Shown here: piece by piece, positions 9,415 to 16,463 of the stretch
Layout of the letters: the number at the start of each line of letters is the position of its first letter
How positions within the stretch are numbered: position 1 is the first letter of the stretch
DNA from: Paenibacillus donghaensis
Lineage (GTDB): Bacteria > Bacillota > Bacilli > Paenibacillales > Paenibacillaceae
Assembly (NCBI RefSeq): GCF_002192415.1
Contig: NZ_CP021780.1
Span: forward strand, 3,410,001-3,474,000
Length of the DNA: 64,000 nucleotides
Reading direction: 5' to 3'
Made by a program: the position numbers and the translations under genes
The notes under the pieces: model-generated
Databases searched by the model: none
Seen by the model: the letters and a program-made list of their open reading frames with translations, nothing else
Told to the model about the DNA's origin: nothing

Positions 9415-9694
9415 GTTGAGTGCCTCCTGCGCTGGAATTTGTTCTTTGGACGGAACGTTTCCCAGTATACAGTTGGCGCTTTTTTCTTTCAAACCTCAAT
9501 TTAATTCATTACAGGAATGGCTCCCTTTTTACATCAATATTCGACATCTAGGAAGATTTTCCCTTCTTACATTTTACTCTGCCACAAAACTGTGCAGTTC
9601 CTTCCCATCTGCCCCATATACAGCCCTTGCACTTAGCTGGCTGACGGGGCGGGTCTTTTAACCTCTGCTTCTTCTTCAAAATAATTCCCCCAAT
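9415..9694. other. Non-coding 5' flank of the IS110 element
   Basis: About 280 bases upstream of the transposase without a convincing gene. In the IS110 subgroup the bridge RNA that specifies target and donor DNA is transcribed from this left-end region, so it is the other bridge-RNA candidate. Its loops cannot be assigned by eye. Confidence 0.45.
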
Positions 9695-9724
9695 ATAAAA
9701 AAGCCGCCCAATAATGAGCGACTT
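9695..9724 (-). terminator. Minus-strand terminator
   Basis: On the minus strand AAGTCGC pairs with GCGGCTT (one G-T pair) and is followed by a run of T. It could terminate transcripts coming from the kinase/HIRAN operon before the IS element. Confidence 0.6.
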
Positions 9725-10034
9725 CGACTGTGATATGTACGTTTTTACGTGATAAAATGACGATTAAAGAAAAATTCAAACGCTTTTAAAGAATTGCGTC
9801 CGCTCCGCATCCGCAGCAAATGCGCTACGCTCTTTGCTTAAAATCTTTACGAACTTTGTTACAGAGGAGAACAAGACCATTTTACTAACCCAATGAAATG
9901 AGAGTCAAAGGCTCCAGAGACGATTTTCGCCCTCTCTTGGTATGCTGACTCTAAAATCCTCAAAATCTCTAACTCTTTCATACTCAGATGCCACAAAGTG
10001 GATTATACTGTAAAAAAAAATCTGAGGAAGCCAT

Positions 10035-10133
10035 ATGTTTCGAGAAACTTTTAAAAAAGCATTGATCCGGATAGCAATTGTTGTTCCTCTTGGATTAATA
10101 CTAGGACTCATTGTGGATCACTATTCCAAATAG
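10035..10133 (+). CDS. Small single-pass membrane peptide
   Basis: 32 residues, MFRETFKKALIRIA then a hydrophobic segment IVVPLGLILGLIV and a short polar tail. A GAGGAAG site lies just upstream and TATACT about 35 bases upstream could be a -10 box. A large stem-loop follows the stop. It runs opposite to its phage neighbours and sits next to the kinase/HIRAN cassette. Too short for a family call; could be a toxin-like or regulatory membrane peptide, but that is speculation. Confidence 0.45.
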   Translation: MFRETFKKALIRIAIVVPLGLILGLIVDHYSK

Positions 10134-10138
10134 AAAAT

Positions 10139-10199
10139 GCGAGAGGAGGTACGCCCCGGCTGTGCTGCATCACAGCAGCCGTGCGTTTCACTCTCGCCT
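10139..10199. terminator. Large stem-loop after the small membrane ORF
   Basis: GCGAGAG at the left pairs with CTCTCGC at the right, enclosing an inner GC-rich hairpin CGGCTG...CAGCCG. It lies immediately 3' of the plus-strand peptide and between it and the convergent kinase/HIRAN operon. T tracts are weak, so it may be a stability or structural element. Confidence 0.5.
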
Positions 10200-10241
10200 G
10201 ATTTCCACAGTACAAATATAACATGTTCAAACGCTAATGAA

Positions 10242-10281
10242 CGGCCATTGTGCGGTCAAAAGTCGGCCAAAATGCGGTCAA
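10242..10281. repeat. Short tandem repeat CGGCCA-N3-TGCGGTCAA x2
   Basis: Two 18-base copies (10242-10259 and 10264-10281) differ only in three central bases and are 22 bp apart, about two helical turns. They end eight bases before the stop of the HIRAN gene. Regularly spaced copies of this kind can be protein-binding sites; no function is known. Confidence 0.5.
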
Positions 10282-10288
10282 TCAATAG

Positions 10289-11041
10289 TCACATACTACG
10301 CTCGCAGATAAAGACCATATATTGAAGATCTTTTTCTTGTCTAATTATATCAGCAGTCATTTTTGAATTGGATCTAATAATGATTAGTGGACGATTGTCT
10401 TTATGCTTCTTATAAAAAATTTTTGTAACAATTGGAAGCCCATTTTTTATAAATCTATAAAACAATTCATTAAAAGGTTTTGGAACATACCCAATGGTCA
10501 TTCGAGTATCTTTGTCATGATAAAATAATTCAATTGCTTCTTTGTCTTTGGGATTATTATTATCAATAACCATTTCGATCTCTTTATCAACTTCGTAGTC
10601 AATTAAGTTATTTTTGGTGATAGACCATCCCGCAATCTCACACACTAAATAAAGTAACCCAGTTTCCTTTTCAAAGATGACAGGCGTAATGAACGAAATC
10701 GAATCTGTTGCTAGGTTGCCCTTCATATATCTCAGATAATCCCATTGTAGATCATCTGTCAATTCATCTTTAAATGCTTCCAAAAACCTTTTGAAATCAC
10801 TTCTATTTTCATCAGGAATTCTTCTCTCAAAAATTGAGAATAATTTGTCACTTTCATAGGCTACATCAATGTCGCTAAAGCCTACAAAGAGTGAAAACCC
10901 CTCACTTGCTGCTTCATTTACAACTTTCTTGTTATATTGAAAGATATATCTCCCTTCAACTTTTAAAAGTTGCCCAACAGCATAATTACTTTTTGTTTTC
11001 GGTCCTTTCCAGTTAATCAACAACTTATTAATTTGATTCAT
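10289..11041 (-). CDS. HIRAN-domain protein with HipA N-terminal-like (HipS-like) region
   Basis: 250 residues. Residues about 15-90 resemble the HipA N-terminal 'couple_hipA' fold: YAVGQLLKVEGRYIFQYN, then LFSIFERRIPDENRSDF. Residues about 120-212 resemble a HIRAN domain: DNNNPKDKEAIEL followed by IGYVPKPFNELF, the DxxAI and GYVP signature. In tripartite HipBST modules the same N-terminal fold occurs as the separate HipS; HIRAN domains bind DNA ends in eukaryotic HLTF and are also found alone in bacteria. The ATG lies inside the end of the kinase gene (14-bp overlap), so the two are co-translated. Strongly AT-rich. Likely the partner or neutraliser of the kinase; function inferred only. Confidence 0.7.
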   Translation of the reverse strand: MNQINKLLINWKGPKTKSNYAVGQLLKVEGRYIFQYNKKVVNEAASEGFSLFVGFSDIDVAYESDKLFSIFERRIPDENRSDFKRFLEAFKDELTDDLQWDYLRYMKGNLATDSISFITPVIFEKETGLLYLVCEIAGWSITKNNLIDYEVDKEIEMVIDNNNPKDKEAIELFYHDKDTRMTIGYVPKPFNELFYRFIKNGLPIVTKIFYKKHKDNRPLIIIRSNSKMTADIIRQEKDLQYMVFICERSM

Positions 11042-11996
11042 ATTTTAAGAACTCCTTCAATAAAATATCACGTCGTATTTTTAAAACTTTAGAAACAAAT
11101 AGTTGTTGTACCTCAGTCATAACTGAAGGAATTTCAAATATCAATTTATCTATTTTACTGTCAGTAAGTTGATAAAGCATCTTATGATATTTTATCAACT
11201 CAGGTGATATCTCCATTACTTTTTTAAAAAACACAAACGCATTGAGTTTCTCATTTTTTTCAAGATTCCCCCATCGAATCAATGAACTTGCTTTTTTTCC
11301 ATGTATATATGCATTAAAGGCCTGAGTATCTTTGGCTAATAATAGAATTCTACTTTCCGTCAACTCTCTTCCTAAGCTTGAAGAGTTATCATAGAATGGA
11401 GCAAATCGGATTCGTTTATCCACTTCATTTCTTATGATTCCGAAATTATCCTGATGACGATCAGTATTGCCTATCAAAGTATCAAAAATAATCATTTTTT
11501 TAAGATCATCTAAAAATCCGTATTTTGAAAAGACATTCATTAAAAGATCGTAAGAATAGATTTCATACTCACCTCTTAATTTCTTTCTATCATAGGTGTG
11601 ATCAAAATCCATAATCATATCAGCACCTTCAATCAAACTTTCGTTATCTTCTAAAAATGAACAACATAATGCACCATAAATTTTATCATCTCTAATTTTT
11701 TCAACTTTGAGATCATAATCATCAATAATTTCTGTATCTACCTTTAATGAGGCTATTTCCACATTGTGAGTGTTAAGTCCTAATATACTTCCTATTTCGG
11801 AGGCGATTTTTTCCGACCTCATCTCACCACTCGATTCTTTAATGTTTATCCATGAGTCACTCGTTAATGATATTGGGAGTTTAAATAAATAAAGGCGATC
11901 ATTTTGTGGGTTTCTATACCATCGTTTTTCTTTTGATCCCGATGCGTTTAATTTTTTTTCATATTTCCAATCTGAAATATCAATAATAGGACTCAT
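11028..11996 (-). CDS. HipA-like Ser/Thr kinase (HipT/CtkA-like)
   Basis: 322 residues from the ATG at 11996 (AGGAG eight bases upstream; a longer ORF start at 12065 lacks a site). The kinase core shows a candidate ATP lysine in LYLFKLP (K39), a glutamate-rich helix GEMRSEKIASEIG, the catalytic loop GNTDRHQDNFG (D179, N184) and the metal aspartate in APFYDNSSSLG (D203), the layout of HipA-family kinases. The separate HipA N-terminal fold is absent here but present in the next gene, as in HipS/HipT splits. No HipB repressor gene is adjacent. Expected to phosphorylate a cytoplasmic target and stop growth; the target is unknown. AT-rich cargo with its own promoter. Confidence 0.82.
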   Translation of the reverse strand: MSPIIDISDWKYEKKLNASGSKEKRWYRNPQNDRLYLFKLPISLTSDSWINIKESSGEMRSEKIASEIGSILGLNTHNVEIASLKVDTEIIDDYDLKVEKIRDDKIYGALCCSFLEDNESLIEGADMIMDFDHTYDRKKLRGEYEIYSYDLLMNVFSKYGFLDDLKKMIIFDTLIGNTDRHQDNFGIIRNEVDKRIRFAPFYDNSSSLGRELTESRILLLAKDTQAFNAYIHGKKASSLIRWGNLEKNEKLNAFVFFKKVMEISPELIKYHKMLYQLTDSKIDKLIFEIPSVMTEVQQLFVSKVLKIRRDILLKEFLKYESN

Positions 11997-12030
11997 TGAA
12001 TAAACTCCTAACTTGTTAATTATCCTACCA

Positions 12031-12057
12031 ATTATAACAAAACATCTATTTATAGAT
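12031..12057 (-). promoter_or_regulatory. Promoter and palindrome of the kinase/HIRAN operon
   Basis: On the minus strand TGTTATAAT is a perfect extended -10 box (TATAAT = complement of 12031-12036), 35 bases before the kinase ATG. Just upstream, 12044-12057 is a palindrome with arms ATCTAT/ATAGAT, where a -35 box would lie. This suggests expression independent of the phage late promoter and control by a protein binding the palindrome. Confidence 0.6.
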
Positions 12058-12072
12058 ATAGCCACGAACAGC

Positions 12073-12549
12073 TTATTTTATCATGGTAATACTATCTATT
12101 AGTACCTCCAGACCTAGTGCGCACGCCAATATATAAATCGCTCTTGACTTCACCCGCCGATACTTCCGCTCACTCATCCCCAGCTCCCCACAAAGTATCG
12201 AATCATACTCATCTTCATGTTCTAAGTAACGAAGCTGTATAATCTCTCGTTCAGCCTTCTTAAGCCGCCCCATAGCCAGATCCAGCAGCTTAGACTGCCT
12301 ATTTAGCTCTGCCTCCCTATCCGTATTCCATATCGCTATATTCTCCGTCGTCCGGCTGATCGCATTAGTCGATCCATGGTACCGTGGTTCCGGACTGGCC
12401 GTGAGTGCCGCTTGCCGCCGCACAAAGCCGATCTGCCGATACACACGAACCGTCTCCAGATATTCCTCCACCCGGCGACGGGTCTCTGTTTCGTCGATCG
12501 GGAGGATGTCAAAAGCCAGTTGGATTGCTAATTTGTCGCTTTTCCCCAT
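12073..12549 (-). CDS. ArpU-family late transcriptional regulator
   Basis: 158 residues. A helical N-terminal region is followed by a sigma-70 region 4-like C-terminal HTH: LKKAEREIIQLRYLEHEDEYD then CGELGMSERKYRRVKSRA. This matches the ArpU/RinA-type activators that switch on late genes in phages of Bacillota. It ends the early gene block; packaging genes lie 8 kb downstream with the cargo segment in between, a common insertion point for morons. The start is ATG at 12549. Confidence 0.85.
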   Translation of the reverse strand: MGKSDKLAIQLAFDILPIDETETRRRVEEYLETVRVYRQIGFVRRQAALTASPEPRYHGSTNAISRTTENIAIWNTDREAELNRQSKLLDLAMGRLKKAEREIIQLRYLEHEDEYDSILCGELGMSERKYRRVKSRAIYILACALGLEVLIDSITMIK

Positions 12550-12635
12550 GATAATCCCCTCACTCGTGGTATAATTCGAATGAAGGTAAGAGATTGGACC
12601 CCCGTCCCGGCCAAGGTAATGGGGGTCTTTGCATA

Positions 12636-12962
12636 TTAATTTTCACAGCCAGCCAGCTTTTTCCGCAGCTCCATATTCTCCTGCCGCAGCCTAGCATTTT
12701 CAGCACGCAATACCTCGTTTGACTCGAGAGAGTCACTATCCTTCTGCCCTACAACCCGCAGCGTCCGGACCTCATTATCAGTCTTCACCAGGTACCCTTT
12801 ATTCACTAATTGCTTGACTAGGGAATGCGCAGTTGAACGTGACTTTATTTTCAGAAGATCGACCACCTCAGAAACTGAAGGCGCGTATCCTTTCTGATCG
12901 ATGAAGCCTTTTATAAGTTCCAGTGTCTCAGCCTGGCGTTTTGTTAATGGCTTGGTTATCAC
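12636..12962 (-). CDS. LexA N-terminal-like winged-helix protein
   Basis: 108 residues from a GTG at 12962 with GGAGG nine bases upstream. Residues 1-65 (LTKRQAETLELIKGFIDQKGYAPSVSEV) form the LexA DNA-binding winged helix; residues 80-105 are a short coiled coil (ENARLRQENMELRKKL). The LexA peptidase domain is missing, so it cannot self-cleave. It may bind SOS-like operators or dimerise on phage DNA as a regulator. Its upstream part overlaps the frameshifted zinc-finger gene. Confidence 0.75.
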   Translation of the reverse strand: MITKPLTKRQAETLELIKGFIDQKGYAPSVSEVVDLLKIKSRSTAHSLVKQLVNKGYLVKTDNEVRTLRVVGQKDSDSLESNEVLRAENARLRQENMELRKKLAGCEN

Positions 12963-13111
12963 GGCTCTGTTCCTCCATTCTTGCAAAGAGCTTATCCCAG
13001 CAGTTCCCGCATAACGGCGGTTCAATGGGTAGACCCATACATCCGCACATATGACCGCTGCAGCAGTATTCGGGGTGTTCCGCATTCCATACACTTATCT
13101 GCGCTGTGCAT
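12928..13111 (-). pseudogene. Cysteine-rich zinc-finger protein, frameshifted
   Basis: From the ATG at 13111 (GGGGAG seven bases upstream) the reading starts MHSADKCMECGTP, then the frame is lost at a CCCC run (plus-strand G4 at 13072-13075). Dropping one base restores EYCCSGHMCGCMG and CGNCWDKLF and an uninterrupted frame to a TGA at 12928, a 60-residue protein with four Cys pairs. It overlaps both neighbours, as phage early genes often do. Either a real one-base insertion or an assembly error. Confidence 0.55.
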
Positions 13112-13259
13112 CTGTCTTCTCCCCTTCCTTAGCAGGAGTGCCGCAGTTCCCGCAAAATACATGCTCTTTACCGATCTCTGTTCCGTTTTCCAGATAATCT
13201 GTTATGAATTCATCATCAAATCCGCATCGTGTGCATGGTTTGCGCTTTTCTTCGCTCAT
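13095..13259 (-). CDS. Small zinc-ribbon protein
   Basis: 54 residues from the ATG at 13259 (GAGGAGG ten bases upstream). CTRCG and CGNCG pairs spaced about 30 residues apart form a zinc ribbon; the remainder is charged. Such proteins are frequent in the early regions of phages of Paenibacillus and may bind nucleic acid or act as adaptors. The function is unknown. Confidence 0.6.
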   Translation of the reverse strand: MSEEKRKPCTRCGFDDEFITDYLENGTEIGKEHVFCGNCGTPAKEGEKTDAQRR

Positions 13260-13341
13260 ACCGGTTATGCCTCCTCTTATGAAATAAAGCACATGTTACA
13301 AAATCTTAAGATGGTAGTATTTGGTGTATGGAGGTGGTAAC

Positions 13342-13431
13342 TTGACTACTACTACATGGATAGCGATCTTTATAATCTTAGTTGCAGCTTCATCGCTCAC
13401 CATCGTGAACACACAGCGTAAGAAAAAGTAA
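13342..13431 (+). CDS. Small membrane peptide, TTG start
   Basis: 29 residues, MTTTTWIAIFIILVAASSLTI then a basic tail QRKKK. GGAGGTGG precedes the TTG by a few bases. One transmembrane helix with N-out/C-in topology is likely. It is on the strand opposite to all surrounding phage early genes and is followed by a palindrome and a second small membrane ORF. Confidence 0.5.
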   Translation: MTTTTWIAIFIILVAASSLTIVNTQRKKK

Positions 13432-13448
13432 GTTCAATGTTTAGGGGG

Positions 13449-13465
13449 GAGGGTGGTTAACCCTC
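13449..13465. repeat. 17-bp hairpin shared with the second phage element
   Basis: GAGGGTGGTTAACCCTC folds as a 5-bp stem with a 7-base loop. The identical 17 bases occur at 52119-52135. Here it lies between two plus-strand small membrane ORFs and may end the first transcript. Confidence 0.6.
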
Positions 13466-13500
13466 TCATGTACTATTATGAATACAAAGGGGGTATTACT

Positions 13501-13632
13501 TTGAAGATACTAAACAAATTGTATTCCGAGTATTTAGTTATCCCTCGTCCATTTCGCCTGTTGATGCTGTGGGGCTGGATCATCTTGTTTTTTATTGCCG
13601 GGTATAGATTTGGTTGGTTCAATTGGAGTTGA
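13501..13632 (+). CDS. Small membrane protein, TTG start
   Basis: 43 residues. A short amphipathic start (MKILNKLYSEYLV) is followed by a single hydrophobic helix LMLWGWIILFFIAGY and aromatic tail. AAAGGGGGT lies about eight bases before the TTG. With the ORF at 13342 it forms a plus-strand pair inside the minus-strand early operon; the pair looks like a small moron. No family recognised. Confidence 0.5.
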   Translation: MKILNKLYSEYLVIPRPFRLLMLWGWIILFFIAGYRFGWFNWS

Positions 13633-13660
13633 TGTCCTGGCGTTCATCTTCGAACCTCTT

Positions 13661-13690
13661 CCCTGGGGCTATGACAGCCCCTTAAAATAA
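13661..13690 (-). terminator. Terminator hairpin after Dam gene, shared with element 2
   Basis: GGGGCT and AGCCCC pair around ATGAC; the sequence CCCTGGGGCTAT then ACAGCCCCTTAAAATAA recurs at 52769-52798 with one base changed. In both places it overlaps the stop codon of a DNA methyltransferase gene ending in Leu-Phe. Confidence 0.65.
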
Positions 13691-14482
13691 GTCAAGCTGG
13701 CCGATTTTGCTTGCTGCAGCCGGATTGATCCAAAGTGTTTCCGTGCGGGAACGTCCCGCTTCAGCCTTAACCTGCTTTGTTTCGCGGTGCCAGTGCTTCA
13801 GCCCATCGTCATACATCGGATGAGCATACCCGCTCAGTAGGACTGGCCCCGGATGATCCAGCAGTACAGTCAGCAGCTCTTCATGATCTGCGTCCTTCAT
13901 TTCACATTTATACATCCGGTTATTCCGGGTTGATCGGATATACGGCGGGTCGGCATATATAAGGACTTCCGGCCGTTTGTATCGCAGCATCAACTTAGTT
14001 GCTGGCTGACACTCTATCTGCACTCCTCGCAGCCGGTCAGTCACGGTCATGATCTTTTCCGGAAGGAGTTGCCAATCCTTCGAAGGATGAGGTGCATTCA
14101 AATCAATGATGTGCCGCCAGCCTGTTCTATCACTTGTTTTGCCCCCCCGTGCCATCCAACACCGAACCAAGAAGCGCCGCGCCCGCTCGAGGTCGGTCCC
14201 TTCCGTTTCATATCCCTTGTAATATTCAGCCCGAGCGTATGGCGTCCAGTGGATGAGTCTGGCCAGATCGTCCGGCTTATCACGGATAATTCCGAACAAG
14301 TTCGATACTTCGCCGTCCAGGTCGTTAACCGTTTCAAGCGTAGAGGGCTCTTTATTAAACAGCACTGCTCCACTGCCGAAATACGGCTCCAGGTATGTTG
14401 TGTGCTGCGGCATGTGGCTGATAATCCAGTCTGCCATGCTCCACTTGCTGCCGGGGTAGTGCAGTATGCGCGGAACCTTCAT
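13682..14482 (-). CDS. DNA adenine methylase, D12/Dam class
   Basis: About 266 residues from the ATG at 14482 (AGGAG nine bases upstream). FxGxG motif appears as EPYFGSGAVLFNK near residue 35, the alpha-class order, and motif IV is ADPPYIR in the second half. This is the Dam/D12 family that makes N6-methyladenine, often GATC. No endonuclease gene is nearby, so it is an orphan, likely shielding phage DNA from host restriction. A shared terminator overlaps the stop codon. Confidence 0.88.
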   Translation of the reverse strand: MKVPRILHYPGSKWSMADWIISHMPQHTTYLEPYFGSGAVLFNKEPSTLETVNDLDGEVSNLFGIIRDKPDDLARLIHWTPYARAEYYKGYETEGTDLERARRFLVRCWMARGGKTSDRTGWRHIIDLNAPHPSKDWQLLPEKIMTVTDRLRGVQIECQPATKLMLRYKRPEVLIYADPPYIRSTRNNRMYKCEMKDADHEELLTVLLDHPGPVLLSGYAHPMYDDGLKHWHRETKQVKAEAGRSRTETLWINPAAASKIGQLDLF

Positions 14483-14500
14483 AACCACTCACTCCTAAAA

Positions 14501-14941
14501 TCACGCATTCTTCTGATCCAGCTTCAGCGCTATGGCCAGCTGGCACACCCGCCACCGGTCACAGCCAAGAGCTGCCGCAGCAGCTCCACGCTTCCCCTGA
14601 TAACTGCGTCGGTAGTTCTTCAGCATCCACTCCCGCTCAAAATCGCTGATCTGGATATCTCCCTGCAGGGATAACTTATTAATGGCCATCTTTTCCATGA
14701 CAGCTGCCTGTGCACTACCGTCACGGATCTTGTATGGAGATCTTCTACTCGCTTTCTCCAAAATTCCGGCTAATTTCAAATTGGTTAGAGTGGAAGCAAT
14801 TGAGTTATAAGAAGAACCAACTACCTTCACAGTCTGCTGCAGGTTACCTGTCTGAAAGTAAGCATTCAGTATATTTGCCTGGTGTTTGGTGATCCGGCCC
14901 GCATTCAGGTGCATTTCAATACGTTCGGCATCTTGCCCCAT
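14501..14941 (-). CDS. Hypothetical phage protein, HTH-like
   Basis: 146 residues from the ATG at 14941 (AAAGGAG nine bases upstream; a 17-codon longer ORF is less likely). The N-terminal half looks like a winged helix (ITKHQANILNAYFQTGN, then LTNLKLAGILEKASRRSPYKI) and the C-terminal part has a second HTH-like stretch (AAAALGCDRWRVCQLA). Possibly a DNA-binding early regulator. Its start overlaps the end of the original HNH reading frame. Confidence 0.6.
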   Translation of the reverse strand: MGQDAERIEMHLNAGRITKHQANILNAYFQTGNLQQTVKVVGSSYNSIASTLTNLKLAGILEKASRRSPYKIRDGSAQAAVMEKMAINKLSLQGDIQISDFEREWMLKNYRRSYQGKRGAAAAALGCDRWRVCQLAIALKLDQKNA

Positions 14942-14945
14942 CGCA

Positions 14946-15554
14946 TTATTCTCCTTTCGGGTGTTTCCGCTTGCCGCGCTTCCGTTGGCCAATTTGATGA
15001 ATGATATCTGCCATAATAACGGCGGTTTTGGTCAACTCCGCATCTTTTTGAATAAGCCCTCTTTTGTTCATGATGGCCAGCTACCCGCGGGTAACCAGGA
15101 TCAAGTTATCCGGATCGAAGTTGCGCCTGTTCCCATCCCCAAAGATGACTGCATGTCCCTTCGGAACAGATTGGCCACAGTGCTGCTCCCAAACGATAAG
15201 GTGCTTCCCGCGCCACTTATTCGGGTCGGCAATCTTGATGTCGACATAATCATCCCCGTTAACCCTCTCGGAGCCTACAGGAACATAATTGTGCGGCTTG
15301 TGACCCTTTTGAAATTGAGTGGCTTCACCGCCGGCCCATAACTTCTTCTTCCCTTTATTGGGTGGAACGTTACCCGGTTTAATCCTGGCATCGATGCCGC
15401 TCTTCAAGCCGTTATTTTTAATATAGGCTCGCAATTGCGAAGGCTTTAGCTCAACTTTGAAATTCGCATTGAACAATGCGGTCAGTTCCATGATATAGCT
15501 GCCATGTATATGGGTACGGACAAATTCTTTTTGTTCTGGAGTAAATCGGAACAT
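14946..15554 (-). pseudogene. HNH endonuclease, cut by an in-frame TAG
   Basis: The N-terminal part contains an HTH-like region and the GNVPPNKGKK and GHKPHNYVPVGSE blocks of phage HNH_3 endonucleases, with the catalytic region GHAVIFGDGNRRNFDPDNLILVTRG ending at a TAG (15081-15083). The same frame continues LAIMNKRGLIQKDAELTK for 45 codons to a TAA at 14946, as in intact relatives. The natural protein would be about 202 residues. The nuclease core is complete before the stop, so a truncated protein may keep activity. The key residues are given in pieces only. Confidence 0.75.
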
Positions 15555-15557
15555 TAG

Positions 15558-15788
15558 TCATCCCTCCAGCATCTTCGGAATAGTCGTATCTGCGTTCATT
15601 TTGTCATCAGCAAGCCTTCTGGCCTCCAGAACAAGGGAGCCATTTGATATGATTTGGGAAGCAACACTTGTCACAGCCTTCGCCCTGCTGATCTCATCCG
15701 TCAACTTTTCGCCGGTCAGTTCCTCATCACTCAGCCGCTCTAATTGAGCAAACAAATGATTATTTAGATCACCTAAGGTATTCCGCAT
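15558..15788 (-). CDS. Small hypothetical phage protein
   Basis: 76 residues from the second ATG (15788), which stands six bases after a G-rich site; the first ATG at 15794 abuts it. Starts MRNTLGDLNNHLFAQLERL and is helical, with a conserved-looking SRAKAVTSVASQI helix. Proteins like this are common in Paenibacillus and Bacillus phage early regions next to HNH genes; the function is unknown. Confidence 0.65.
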   Translation of the reverse strand: MRNTLGDLNNHLFAQLERLSDEELTGEKLTDEISRAKAVTSVASQIISNGSLVLEARRLADDKMNADTTIPKMLEG

Positions 15789-15790
15789 AT

Positions 15791-16057
15791 TCATCCCCCC
15801 ACCGATTTGAGTTCTGCACCTTCCGTTTCATCCATTGTAATTGTGGCCATCCCGTCCCAGGTCTCCCGGATCTCCTTGGCCTTAGAAACAACTGCCGCGG
15901 CCTGCTTCGGTTGCAGGACAATACCCATAGCTTCCTCATAGTGCTGCTGGGCCTTGGCGTAGGCTCGGGAATGGATGAAATTCATCCAGGACCAGAACTT
16001 GCTGTTACTCATTGACTTGACCTTTTGAAATTCGCGCCGGCGCTCTTGTTCATTCAT
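15791..16057 (-). CDS. Small hypothetical phage protein
   Basis: 88 residues, GGAAGGAG site upstream. Arginine/glutamate-rich N-terminus, a tryptophan-rich segment KFWSWMNFIHSRAYAKAQQHYEEAM and a short acidic tail. All-helical. The next gene starts four bases before or after its stop, so it is part of the early operon. No family recognised. Confidence 0.6.
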   Translation of the reverse strand: MNEQERRREFQKVKSMSNSKFWSWMNFIHSRAYAKAQQHYEEAMGIVLQPKQAAAVVSKAKEIRETWDGMATITMDETEGAELKSVGG

Positions 16058-16125
16058 CTGCTATGCTCCTTCCAAATAATTGAATCAGTTTCCCTATTAA
16101 TGCGTAATAGAATCGAGGTGATATA

Positions 16126-16428
16126 ATGACGTTCAAAAAAGTAAAACGATTGGTGAGAAACATGTCAGCAATAATATTTATATTTGCAATAGTTGGTGTG
16201 ATTTTTATGATCTCTCTCATGATTTTCTTAGCCTTCTTTGATGACAAAGTAATTACTAATGCAGCGGTAATGAATCGACTTACGCTTATACTGGCTGCTT
16301 TATCACTACCAGGCTTGTTCATACAGTTGATTTCTTTGCTTACTATTAACGATAAAAAGACATTTACACTAGAAAAAAAGTGTCCTCATTGTAGGCAACT
16401 CATCGAGTTAAAACTTACTGAAGATTGA
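16126..16428 (+). CDS. Two-helix membrane protein with CPHC motif (moron)
   Basis: 100 residues with a basic start, two hydrophobic helices (residues about 14-37 and 51-70) and a C-terminal CPHC motif that could form half of a zinc site. GAGGTG lies five bases before the ATG and a strong terminator follows the stop. It is AT-rich and oriented against the phage operon, features of a lysogenic conversion gene expressed from the prophage. No family recognised. Confidence 0.65.
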   Translation: MTFKKVKRLVRNMSAIIFIFAIVGVIFMISLMIFLAFFDDKVITNAAVMNRLTLILAALSLPGLFIQLISLLTINDKKTFTLEKKCPHCRQLIELKLTED

Positions 16429-16460
16429 ACGGATGGAACATACTCCATCCGTTCTCTTTG
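16427..16460. terminator. Strong terminator between convergent genes
   Basis: GAACGGATGGA and TCCATCCGTTC form a perfect 11-bp stem with a six-base loop, followed by TCTTTG. It overlaps the stop codon of the plus-strand membrane gene and faces the 16464-16904 gene. Confidence 0.8.
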
Positions 16461-16463
16461 CCG

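Larger units (their letters stand above)
7741..9695 (-). mobile_element. IS110-family insertion sequence (inactive), approximate limits
   Basis: A DEDD transposase ORF (8119-9414) is flanked by about 380 and 280 bp of non-coding DNA, as expected for IS110-family elements, which lack clear terminal inverted repeats and carry a bridge RNA in a non-coding end. Limits are approximate: I could not identify the exact ends or core dinucleotide by eye. The transposase is interrupted by an in-frame stop, so the copy is probably immobile. Confidence 0.55.
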
